Below, in pieces: positions 11,205-19,483 of a stretch of DNA of 19,623 nucleotides (positions are counted from its first letter, which is position 1; every line of letters starts with the position of its first letter). Below the pieces are notes generated by a model. It did not search any database and was not told the DNA's origin. It worked only from the letters and a program-made list of their open reading frames with translations. Position numbers and translations under genes: made by a program. The stretch comes from Cylindrodendrum hubeiense (Eukaryota; Ascomycota; Sordariomycetes; Hypocreales; Nectriaceae), in the NCBI GenBank assembly GCA_014621425.1, contig JAANBB010000615.1, positions 1 through 19,623 of the forward strand. Direction: 5' to 3'.

Positions 11205-12272
11205 TTATTCCTTCGCCGACTTCACAATCAGGTTGTCCTTAGGACTTACCCGCTGCGCCCATTCCCTGCATCTCGTTAGTGACTCTGACATAGCATTCAG
11301 GGGGCAGTGCGCTTACGTCCAACTTCCATCATAAACCCTTCGCGACTCAGAAGAGCCAATACCTGCTTCCTCCAGGGCAGTTTCGATGACACAGGCAGTC
11401 ACACCGGTACCACAGCTTGAGATGATGGGCTTGGTGGGGTCCACTCCCTTCTCCTCGAGCACCTTCTTCAGCTGGTCGCGAGGCAGGAAAGCCTTGGTCT
11501 CAGGGTCCAGGACGGCATTGAAAGGAATGCTGATCGAACCAGGAATATGTCCAGACGACAGGCCTTCACGAGGCTCAGGGGCCTCACCAGTAAACCGGGC
11601 ATTGGGCCTGGCATCGAGGATCTGGACACCCTCCGTGCCTTCCTTGTTATAGTCTTGAGCAAGCTGCTTGACCTCCTCGAAACTAGCAACCTGGCTGTTT
11701 TCCACGTTGGGGATGGGGTAGGGGTAGCACTCAATGCTATATAGTTCTCCTGACTCAGTGGGAAGTCCCTCTTCCACCCACAGCTTGAAGTTGTTTAGAA
11801 TATGCACCTTGTCGTGACCAAACACCTTCAAGGTCCAACCCACGCGGGGAGCGCTGAAGATGCCGAGCTCCTTGGTATCATACACAACAACCGTATCCTC
11901 CTTTCTGATTCCCAATTCGCTCATGGCAGCCGCGAATCCCTTAGCGTCTGGCAACATGTGAGGGTAGGGGCTGCGCTTGTCGATGACCTTGTCCAGGTCG
12001 AAAAAACGAGCTCTGGGGATCCGCTGCTCTCGGAATGTTTGGATTCCTGTTCGGCCATCGTTGGGGAGGAACCACGAGGCGCAGAGAGGAATCACTCGAG
12101 GGTCGGTACTGATCGGTGAGGGGGGGTTCTTGTCGAGGGCTTCGTGGAGTTCTTTGGGGGTGACGATGTATGAAGAGAGGTTTCGCCGGGTAAACAGCAT
12201 GGGCCGGAAGGTCCTGCAGCCGAATTGGCGCAGGCCAGCTCTTGTTGAGCTGCGGAAGGCGACGGAAGCCAT
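11205..12272 (-). CDS. Thiosulfate/3-mercaptopyruvate sulfurtransferase (tandem rhodanese), probably mitochondrial
   Basis: Exon 1 is 12272-11317, intron 11316-11266 (51 nt; GTAAGC donor, CTAAC branch, TGCAG acceptor), exon 2 11265-11205; product 338 residues. Two rhodanese domains are present: an inactive N-terminal one (about 36-165) and a catalytic C-terminal one (about 195-325). The active-site loop is CGTGVTA with the persulfide cysteine at 287. CG[ST]GVTA is typical of mercaptopyruvate sulfurtransferases, whereas classical rhodaneses use CRKGVT, so 3-mercaptopyruvate is the likelier donor. GHIPGSISIPFN and YDGSWTEW are further family signatures. The first 35 residues are Arg/Ser-rich and lack acidic residues, as in mitochondrial presequences. 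The family feeds sulfane sulfur to cysteine catabolism and, in yeast Tum1, to tRNA thiolation. Skipping the intron would truncate the protein right after DGSWT and lose the conserved EW. It is divergent from the Apc11 gene. Confidence 0.95.
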
Positions 12273-12945
12273 GTTGGAGGGGTGGTGGCAGATGGTGCGA
12301 GGAGGAAAGGGCTCGTTGACTACTCGTACGAGGCGTCGATAAGTGACTGGCGAGGCGATATGGGAGGAAAGCGAAAGAAGGACGGCTCAGACGGGAGGGA
12401 GTGGCAGGTACTTGAGGTCTGGCCCCTACGTCTGTATATGCATCACTCGGTGGGGGGGAGAAACCGGTGTTGAAGGAGTTGGCTTGTGACGGGACTGGGC
12501 GGCCCTCGTGGGAATTGATGATAACAGAGCGGGCGAGGTTGGCGTCAAAACTGGAAGCTGCCGGGGCCAAAGCTTGGACCAGTCAGAGCGGGCAGGCACC
12601 TAATTATTGCATTGAATCCAATGGCCGTTTTGACGGTTGGCAGCCCAGCGGTTAATCAGCGGTCTGGCGGGGGACTCAATGCCCGCCACAGCGCGCTCTC
12701 AGTGGACGGGTTCCAGTGGATGAGGTCACTGAAGACGCCCGCTCCCAGACGCCCGCCTGCTCGGGGGGCCCTGGAACCTTGTGAACCCGGTTCCCACAAA
12801 CGCACGCTCGGGAGTGACGCGACGGGATGCATCGCAACCCGAGCCACCGTCTCCGCGTTAAGGCTCCGTCATCCTGACACTTCGCTCTCCCACCAAAGTT
12901 CGTCGTCTCGGCCCTGTGACTCACCCACCCAGACCGCTATTCGTC
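12273..12945. promoter_or_regulatory. Divergent promoter region, sulfurtransferase (left) and apc11 (right)
   Basis: The 673 bp between two divergent start codons holds both promoters. On the Apc11 side, ACGCGA at 12817-12822 and CGCGT at 12854-12858 resemble MluI cell-cycle boxes and lie about 125 and 90 bp upstream of the Apc11 ATG. They are short and may be chance in this GC-rich DNA. No TATA box is evident. Confidence 0.5.
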
Positions 12946-13421
12946 ATGAAGGTCACCATCAAGAAGTGGAACACGGTCGCGACCTGGCGATGGGACATTC
13001 CCGAGGACGACGTCTGCGGCATCTGCCAGGTCCACTTCGACGGCACGTGTCCGACGTGCAAATACCCTGGCGACGACTGCAGCCTGTGTAAGTGCCTGCC
13101 CATCACCACCATCAGGCCATATTCACACTCGCATGCTAATCTATCCACCAAAGTATCGGGCAAATGCGGCCACAGCTTCCATATGGTCTGTGCCTAACGC
13201 TCAATCTTTCCGCATGACCCCTCCAAATTGCTGACCTTATGCCACTGATTAGCATTGCATTCTTGAATGGATCAAGCAGGACTCGTCCAAAGGCCAATGC
13301 CCCATGTGCCGTCAAAGTACGTTGCCCCCTCCTAGCCCAACTGCCGGATTGCCCAATTAACACAATCACAGAGTTTGACTGGAACGAACAAGCAAATGAA
13401 ACGACATCACAAGTCGAGTAA
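12946..13421 (+). CDS. apc11: Anaphase-promoting complex subunit 11 (RING-H2 catalytic subunit)
   Basis: Four small exons (12946-13087, 13154-13185, 13253-13316, 13372-13421) give 95 residues, close to the family norm. Introns are 66, 67 and 55 nt; phases and the conserved FHMHCILEW and MCRQKFDWNE junctions fix the splice sites. The second donor, GTCTGT, is weak. The N-terminal beta strand (MKVTIKKWNTVATWRWDIPED) packs on the cullin subunit Apc2 in known structures. Zinc ligands visible are Cys24, Cys27, Cys35, Cys38, Cys45, Cys52, His54, His57, His59, Cys60, Cys74 and Cys77, the RING-H2 set plus the extra zinc site typical of Apc11. The protein recruits the E2 and catalyses ubiquitin transfer to mitotic cyclins and securin, in the nucleus. 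A UBE2C/Ubc11-type E2, its usual partner, is encoded 5 kb downstream at 18516. The acidic residues and Trp of the RING tail are intact, so it should be functional. Confidence 0.97.
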
Positions 13422-13817
13422 CACCGCGAATCATGGCGTTTTGGTGTTGACGGCGTACATAAAACAGAGCTCTGATTATTATCAAATACTTCCATTACAT
13501 CCTTCGTTGGTCACTTACCTGACTGTGCCTCTCCATTCTCGCTCATTGGGGGATCTGGGCTGAACTGGTGACCAATGACTGGACAAGCGACATTGACAGC
13601 CTCGTCCGCCAACTGCATCTGCGCAACCGCGCAAACATGCCCAGCTTAAATAACTAGCAGGGGGCTCAATTATCCCCAATTCTCTTCCAGCTTCAACGTC
13701 CGGTCGGATCCAATTCTCATTTGCTTTTTATCCCTTCATTTGCCATAATGCCAATCAGATCCTGCGGAGACAGATCCAGCAGCGCTCACAAAACTTCCCC
13801 TGTCGCTTCTATTCCAA
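13422..13817. other. Intergenic region, apc11 3' flank and promoter/leader of the zinc-region gene
   Basis: The 396 bp hold the Apc11 3' UTR and the upstream region of the next gene in the same direction. A pyrimidine-rich stretch (13676-13745) precedes a small upstream reading frame listed separately. I see no other structure. Confidence 0.5.
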
Positions 13818-13843
13818 ATGGATGCGCCCTCGCTAGTCGATGA
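13748..13843 (+). promoter_or_regulatory. Candidate upstream ORF overlapping the next gene's start
   Basis: An ATG at 13748 opens a 31-codon frame (begins MPIRSCGDRS) ending at TGA 13841-13843, past the main ATG at 13818 and in a different frame. If transcription starts upstream of 13748, it would lower translation of the main protein. The transcript start is unknown. Confidence 0.3.
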
Positions 13844-15691
13844 TGGTACCTACTTAATTCATGCTTTTGGGAATATCTCCTTGGGCAGTGATGTTACGTC
13901 CTCAAGAAGGGGCCATCGCCAACAGAAGAGTGATAATCAGCCAGGCTACGATCAACAGCAAGCCTACAGTCAACAGCAAGCCTACGGTCAACAGCAAGCC
14001 TACGGTCAACAGCAAGCCTACGGTCAACAGCACGCCCGGTACCCGAATCATCGAGTCTATGACGGTGACGAGTGGTACCCCGCCAATGGTGACTTTGATA
14101 TCGACAGAGGAAGGTTCGTGAACATGCCGGTGCCGCAGACAACGCTCAGTCTAAAGCCCTTGTAGCGTCTTAGGTTACGGACAGTACAACGGCGAACCAA
14201 GCACGCCTCGTCGACGAACTTACCCCAGCCAAGCTACGGCCAGCTTCGTGATCGAGAGACAGAAGACTTTGTGTGGTTCGACATACACGGGGCCTCACAA
14301 ATCTAAGAGGACTCATAGGCACAGGGCTCACAACGCCCTCACGCAATTCGACAACTGGCTCAACCCCAACGGGAACGGTCAAGCCCCTCAGCAGGGCCAG
14401 TTGAGGAGGCACTATTACGACCCCCTGGAATATGATGACCCTGAGGTATATGTCAGGCCCCAGGCACATGTCGACCCTCCGGCACATGTCGAGCCCCAGG
14501 CATATGTCGACCCTCCGGCATATGTCGACCCTCCGGCACATGTCGATCCGCAGGTGGCCCGCGAATCTTCCGGAATTCAGGCATCGTATGAACCAGGTGC
14601 TACGCTATCTCATACCACAGTCACGAAGCGCAGGGGTCAGAAGCATAAAAGAACTCAGTCAAGCGATGAGAGCGGCGATGATGATGTTGATAATGATCCA
14701 CAACAGAAGAACCAAAAACTGAGTAAAGATGGACCGGGTCCAACTCCAAAATATGCGTGCCCATTCTACAAACACAATTCCACAAAATACCAGAATGCAG
14801 AATGGAGCCGTTGCTGTTGGCCAGGGTGGCCTAGTGTCCACCGAGTGAAGTAGGTCGCAAAATGATGCTGAACTACAAGCTCCTCGACAGCAACTAATCA
14901 CTTTCCATAGAGAGCATCTCTACCGAAAACACCTATTACCGAAGTTTGCCTGCTCTCGTTGCAGACGGACCTTGGGGTCAGCAGACGATCTAAAGGCCCA
15001 TTTGAGGGAAGTTATAATCTGTGGCATCGTGCCCCAGGAGGCCCAGGATGGCATCAGCGAAGAACAAGAAAAGTCCCTACGCACAAGGGGGAATAATAAG
15101 GGCCAAGCTTCAGAAAAATGGACCGAAGTTTATCAAATCCTGTTCCCTGGAGAAAAATCAGTCCCCTCTCCATGTATGAAGGAGAACCCATGCGTCCGTG
15201 GTTCCGAGCTCTGAGCTGACAACATCCTAGTTGTCGAAATAGGCCCAGTCAATCCTGACATTGAGGCCCACACAGACAATTCTCTCAGACAATTTGAGGA
15301 ATACGTAAGGAATCAATTCCCCAAGGTCATTCACCCAGAGATAGATACCATGATCGAGCGCATCCGTCAAGGCGATATAGGTCGTGGAGAAGTCATGGAA
15401 ATTTTTCAAGGTAATATGATGGGCATGTTTGAGCATTTCCGTCTCCTGAATGGACTGAGAGTCGAACAGCGTCAAGTCACAATTCCTCCCCCACCCGAGG
15501 ATAGAGAAGTGATACCCAGTACTGACGACTGCTCGTGGCTCCCGAATTCCTTCACGGAACAGCCGGGCAATCCCTGTTCAGATTTCGATGAGCTACTCGA
15601 AATTCTGGGGAATGGGAAGCCATCAGACTCTGGGTATGGTTCCGGAGGAAAATGGGGTGACACAGGATCCCAGGCTCTTGGAAACTACTAG
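13818..15691 (+). CDS. Uncharacterised fungal protein with atypical C2H2-like zinc region and two hexapeptide repeat arrays
   Basis: Best model: exons 13818-14113, 14166-14849, 14911-15173 and 15231-15691, 567 residues. Introns 2 and 3 are well supported (GTAGGT..CATAG with CTAAT branch; GTATGA..CCTAG with CTGAC branch). Intron 1 is less certain: GTTCGT at 14114 to GTAG at 14165 keeps frame, and the E2 gene uses the same donor, but 14118-14184 also fits. The N-terminal region carries QQQAYG repeats. Residues about 95-190 are basic and disordered, then come VDPPA(H/Y) repeats and a KRRGQKHKR-type basic patch. From Cys297 the sequence reads CPFYKHNSTKY..RCCWPGW..VHRVKEHLYRKH..FACSRCRRTLGSADDLKAHLR, a pair of degenerate zinc-finger-like units with long spacing. 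I recall this block, followed by a KW..VY.ILFP motif (also present), from many uncharacterised Pezizomycotina proteins. DNA or protein binding is plausible but unproven. The C terminus is acidic and Ser/Gly-rich. Confidence 0.85.
13950..14036 (+). repeat. In-frame 18-bp tandem repeat encoding QQQAYG
   Basis: Four full 18-bp units and a 15-bp partial unit, nearly identical in DNA, encode D/S/G-QQQAY. Near-identity at synonymous positions suggests recent expansion by slippage or unequal exchange. The Gln/Tyr/Gly composition is prion-like. Confidence 0.9.
14446..14553 (+). repeat. In-frame 18-bp tandem repeat encoding VDPPA(H/Y)
   Basis: Six 18-bp units of the type GCACATGTCGACCCTCCG encode (A/V)-(H/Y)-V-(D/E/R)-P-(P/Q). 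The units alternate CCTCCG/CCCCAG ends and CACATG/CATATG. It is unrelated in sequence to the QQQAYG array in the same gene but has the same 18-bp period. Confidence 0.9.
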
Positions 15692-15864
15692 AGATTCCTT
15701 AAGGGTCGTCATGGGGGTTCAGAGACCAAAGGATCATTGCGCTGTAAACCGTTTGCATTATACGGCCATGCCATATCCTAGTGATACTGTATATAACCTA
15801 AGTCTCAAACATCCAAGCTTTTAGCGGCGCCGCCCTTTACACGAATCAACAGTCCCCTCCCCTT

Positions 15865-17558
15865 CTAAGCATCTGGGACATACACGCCATCCTTGCATAG
15901 GACAACCACCTTCTTGAAGAAGCGGCGCCACTCGAGTGGGTCGCCCTTGATCTTGACGAAGCGCACGTCAAGCACCTCGGTGCCGTCTGGGAGCGGCTGC
16001 TTGTCAACCTGGATCTCGCCGTGCAGGCTCTGCTGGCGGCCGTCAAGAGCTTTGACCTTAATGGTGGCGATGGGGTTGCCGTAGAGATTAGGAGAAACCG
16101 GGGCTAGAGGGACATTGAGCTGGTGGAGGGCGTCGCTGAGCATCTGTATTATATGGGCGGGCGGTACGGCGGAGAAGAAGCGGGTGAGGGCCTCGGGTGG
16201 GCAGATGTCACGGAAGCGTCGAGCTTGCTGGGTGAGGGACATAGAGGGGCCAGGGGTGTGAGAGAATTGTGACATGGATGGTTCATCAGCAAGAGAGTCT
16301 AGCATCATGCGGCGGGCATCCTGGGCGCGAGATGGTAGAGACGAGGCGGGGGCGGCCATAGAACGAAGCGCCGGGCGCTCCCAGTCCCAATCGTGGTCGG
16401 CGATGGGTACCTCAGGCTGGGTGGAGGAGAAACGGCCTGCATTGAGGCCGGTATCGACGTCCATGTTGTCGCTCGAAGTGGGTTGAGAGGTCGTGGGTTT
16501 TTGGCTGAAGTCGATGCGAAGATTTTCGAGCATCTGCGTAGCAAGGTGGATTGGGTCGGTGACTCGTCCATCGGCAGAAAGGAGGGCGTTGTGACGAGTG
16601 TACCAGGGATGCTGGCGGATCTGGGCAAAGTTGAATCGCTTCGTTGGGTCGATGGACATCATGCCACGAAGCAAAGACAGGGCCTCAGGTGGTATCTTGT
16701 CCCATAGAGCATCAGAGCTGCGGCCAGAGTTGCGTACATACTCCTGGAACTCCCAGCTGCTCTTAGACGGCTCTTCCCAAGGCGTGTTACCGACTAGCAG
16801 GACGAAGAGGATAACACCACAAGACCAGACATCAACCAGATCAGGGGAGTATTTTGCGGTGCTGGGTGACTTTCTATCGACACGGCTGCAGGCGAGAATC
16901 TCAGGGGCAATATAAGGGGGGCTGCCGCAAAGTGTCGAGCTCAGCTTGCGCTGGCCCTTGTACTCAAACATGGTGGCCATGCCAAAGTCTGCAAGTTTCA
17001 AGGAGCCATCCTGAGAAAGTAGAATGTTCTCTGGTTTGAGATCGCGATGGGCGACACCTTTAGAATGCATGAAGCTGACACCGCCAACAAGCTGGACGAA
17101 GTAAACCTGGGCAATGTCCTGACGGACACCAACATCGGCCTCGATCTTGTCAAAGAGATCACCACCTTCAGCGTACTCCATAGCGATCCAACGCCAAATG
17201 GTATCTTCGCCTGAGGCGAACCACTCGATGATGTTGGGGTGCTGACCGATGTGCGAGTGCAGCGAGACCTCCATGGCCAGCTGCTTGGTAGAGATACGGC
17301 CATGTTTCACGGCGTAGCCCTTGTGAATGAGCTTGACAGCAAAAATGGGTGACTGTGAGTCAAGGGGGATGGCTTTTTTGATGCTATCGTGTAGATATAT
17401 TAGCATCTACGGATCTTGTATCTCAGGTTCATCTCAGGATGCCTGGAGCAAATAAAGAACGGTGTGACTAACGAGGCATAGGCACCGCGACCGACGGTTT
17501 TTGAGATGATACGGAAGGGAAGATCCCTTGGTAGGGGATCTAGCTGAGACTGTGACAT
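15865..17558 (-). CDS. chk1: Checkpoint kinase Chk1 (Ser/Thr protein kinase)
   Basis: Exon 1 is 17558-17473, intron 17472-17384 (89 nt; GTTAGT donor, GCTAAT branch, GATAG acceptor), exon 2 17383-15865; 534 residues. The junction restores GRGAYAS|IKKAIPLD, the glycine-rich loop. Lys46 (AVKLIHK), Asp143 in HRDLKPEN, Asp161 in DFG and APE at about 188-190 complete an active kinase domain. WRWIAMEYAEGGDLFDKIE and YKGQRKLSSTLCGSPPYIAPE are Chk1-specific. After about residue 300 a disordered linker carries several SQ/TQ sites (such as TTSQ, STQP, MSQF), candidate ATR-family phosphorylation sites. The C terminus (about 455-534, NPIATIKVKALDG to the end) resembles the KA1-type autoinhibitory domain. 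Chk1 relays DNA damage and replication stress to block mitotic entry. It ends convergent with the zinc-region gene (173 bp) and shares a divergent promoter with the E2 gene. An alternative start at 17745 is described separately. Confidence 0.95.
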
Positions 17559-17742
17559 GGTATTTTAGCAAGTCTGATGGTTGAAGTGGAAGTAAGACAC
17601 ATGATGCGGATGAAATGCCAGGCGCTCTTCTCACGGCGGTGATGTTCACGGCTGCGGTTGAGCCTGCGTGAAAGCCAGCCAACCAACATTCACATCGCCT
17701 CCCCTGCTTCCCCGTGCAGGAGGAAAGAAAAACAAGACTTAC
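17550..17742 (-). other. Possible 5' intron of chk1, next to an alternative start codon
   Basis: On the minus strand CACCATG at 17749-17743 is followed at once by GTAAGT (17742). An acceptor CACAG ends at 17550, with TTGCTAAAAT as branch candidate. Splicing these would give ATG followed by TCTCAGCTAGAT, so the protein would start MSQLDPLPRDL instead of MSQSQLDPLPRDL, both in frame. A pyrimidine tract follows the donor. Confidence 0.4.
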
Positions 17743-17890
17743 CATGGTGCTGGCTCTATCGAATAGCAATGCGTGCCTGAGCCTGGAGAACTATGCAGGT
17801 GAGTCGCGAACCTGGCTCCGTCTCGTCGGTTTGGTTGGTTGGACGTCGACGACTCTGGCACCTGTGAACGGCTTTTGTTAGTTAAACTCG

Positions 17891-17919
17891 GGTGGACGCG
17901 TCTGCCGCGTCCACCGCGT
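17891..17919. promoter_or_regulatory. Cluster of three MCB-like CGCGT cores with an inverted repeat
   Basis: CGCGT occurs at 17897, 17906 and 17915, exactly 9 bp apart; the first lies in a full ACGCGT box. GGTGGACGCG (17891-17900) and CGCGTCCACC (17906-17915) form a perfect 10-bp inverted repeat with a 5-nt loop. ACGCGT is the binding site of the MBF (Mbp1/Swi6-type) G1/S factor in yeasts. Use by MBF here is inferred. Confidence 0.5.
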
Positions 17920-18261
17920 AAAGCCGTTGTTGCTCCCAGGGCGGTCTCCCAATGAACTAGGCGGTGACCCCCCCTACACAACCGAAAAGGGCCAGCCAAG
18001 TGCCCTAAAAAGCAGCCGCCGTCCAGTGGTGTTGTGGTGGTTGCGGTGGTGGCGGCCCCACGTTTCAGCGCCCCTGGCCGTGGCCGAGATTCATTGGCCG
18101 CGGGGGCCTCTCTGTTGCCCGTTGCTGCGTTGCTGCGGCAAACACTCGAGCCTTTGTCTCCCATCACAACGCCATTCATCCCACTTCGGCGAATTCACCT
18201 CCTGTCGCATCCCGAAACCCAACCAAGAAAAGGCGTCGCGTCGACTGCATTAACTGAAAGA

Positions 18262-18480
18262 TCCTTTAACTTCCTTCTCCTTCTCCCGCCACCACCACCC
18301 ATTGTCATCCCTCTTCCTTCCCTCGTCCCTGCATCCATCATTTACACCCTGTTCGCCTCTTTCCGGTTGCGACTCGCCCTGTGTACATACAGTTTCTCGT
18401 CTAGTCCGCCCGCCTCCCCCATCACCGCCACTCTTTGACCCGTTTGCCTTGCGCATCTCGTCACAACTCACTCTTCTACT
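18262..18480 (+). promoter_or_regulatory. Pyrimidine-rich promoter/leader of the E2 gene
   Basis: The coding strand is strongly C/T-rich with very few G residues over about 220 bp just upstream of the E2 ATG, a common feature of core promoters and leaders of well-expressed filamentous fungal genes. The transcript start cannot be placed by eye. Confidence 0.5.
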
Positions 18481-18515
18481 ACCACACAACATTTGCATCC
18501 GCATCATCAATCTCA

Positions 18516-19179
18516 ATGGATTACAGCATGGAAGACAACCAGAACTCCGCCCCTGGCAGCATCCAGGAAGCCAAGCTTAACGCCGGTCGCAAAGCCCCCG
18601 ACTCCCAGAGCACCACCAAGAGGTTCGTCGGCGCAAGACATCTCGCAGTCCACCAGACGTCCAATGCTAACCTGCAATAGACTGCAAACTGAGCTGATGC
18701 AGCTCATGACCTCGCCCGCTCCCGGAGTCTCGGCCTTCCCCTCCGCAGATGGCAACCTCCTCTCGTGGACTGCCACCATCGAAGGCCCCGACGACACCCC
18801 CTACGCCGGCCTCACCTTCAAGCTCAGCTTCGCTTTCCCCTCAAACTACCCCTACACGGCGCCTACCGTCCTCTTCAAAACGCCCATCTACCATCCCAAC
18901 GTTGACTTCTCTGGCCGCATCTGCTTGGATATCCTCAAGGACAAGTGGACCGCCGCCTACAACATCCAGACCGTCCTTTTGAGTCTGCAAAGCTTGCTCG
19001 GCGAGCCCAACAAGTAAGCACGACCCTTAGACAATCACTTCTCTTGGTTGTGACATGACACTAACAACTCGTACAGCGCCTCCCCACTGAATGGCGAGGC
19101 CGCAGAGCTGTGGGACAAGGATGCTGAAGAGTTCAAGAAGAAGGTTCTGGGACGACACCGTGATGTCGAGGACGAGTGA
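18516..19179 (+). CDS. Ubiquitin-conjugating enzyme E2, UBE2C/Ubc11 family (APC/C partner)
   Basis: Exons 18516-18622, 18681-19013 and 19077-19179 give 180 residues. Introns are 58 nt (GTTCGT donor, GCTAAC branch, AATAG) and 63 nt (GTAAGC donor, CTAAC branch, ACAG). An N-terminal extension of about 35 residues precedes the UBC fold, as in UbcH10. Family marks are [11 protein letters not shown], the GVSAFP loop, IYHPNVD (HPN 107-109), catalytic Cys117 in [12 protein letters not shown], and SLLGEPNNASPLN. The match to UBE2C is clear from the LMxSxxxGxSAFP and [31 protein letters not shown] pattern. In animals and fission yeast this E2 primes APC/C substrates with ubiquitin through Apc11, which is also encoded in this window. 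The first ATG is used; a second Met at codon 5 is an alternative. The C-terminal tail is acidic (DVEDE). Gene symbols differ between species (ubc11, ubcP4, UBE2C), so none is assigned. Confidence 0.95.
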
Positions 19180-19460
19180 TTGCGGGGTTCTTTGGTTTAC
19201 AGGCATTTGATTGAATAGGAGAATTGGAGTCCTTGGTGCATGGCTTGCTTTTAAGGGATTGTTAGGAACACGGGACTGCATGGCATTTCTGAGACTGGGC
19301 AGCAAGGATATCCATAGGGCCAGAATCAACAGACCGTAGTCGATGGCATACCCTATCGACAGTGCGATAAATCCACTGCTACTACTTCCAAAGAGACGAT
19401 TCGCCCCGAACCATACCCAGACCACTTCACGCCGAGGCACCATTCATTGTCGTTGGCTTC
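19180..19460 (+). other. 3' flank of the E2 gene
   Basis: No gene is seen in these 281 bp. An opposite-strand open frame overlaps the last E2 exon and has no recognisable domain. It is most likely 3' UTR and intergenic DNA. Confidence 0.5.
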
Positions 19461-19483
19461 NTNANGNTNNNATNANNNNTNCN
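19461..19483. other. Patch of interspersed ambiguous bases
   Basis: N residues alternate with called bases over 23 positions rather than forming a fixed-length gap. This looks like a low-quality consensus or a merge of disagreeing reads, so sequence to the right may not be truly contiguous with the E2 gene. Confidence 0.9.

Larger units (their letters stand above)
17559..18515. promoter_or_regulatory. Divergent promoter region, chk1 (left) and UBE2C-type E2 (right)
   Basis: The 957 bp between the two start codons carries the CGCGT cluster at 17897-17919, a further CGCGT at 18237-18241, a TTGGTTGGTTGG run near 17830, and the pyrimidine-rich E2 leader. The Chk1 side may include the 5' intron noted above. 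No TATA box stands out. Confidence 0.6.

Noticed and set aside
13861..14121. Frame encoding repeated KPTVNS units
   Set aside because: It is the alternative frame of the QQQAYG repeat. The QQQAYG frame has the better start and continues through a splice into the zinc-region exons.
19027..19443. 138-codon minus-strand frame with a hydrophobic segment
   Set aside because: Overlaps the last intron and exon of the E2 gene in antisense and has no family signature; likely a chance frame in 3' UTR DNA.
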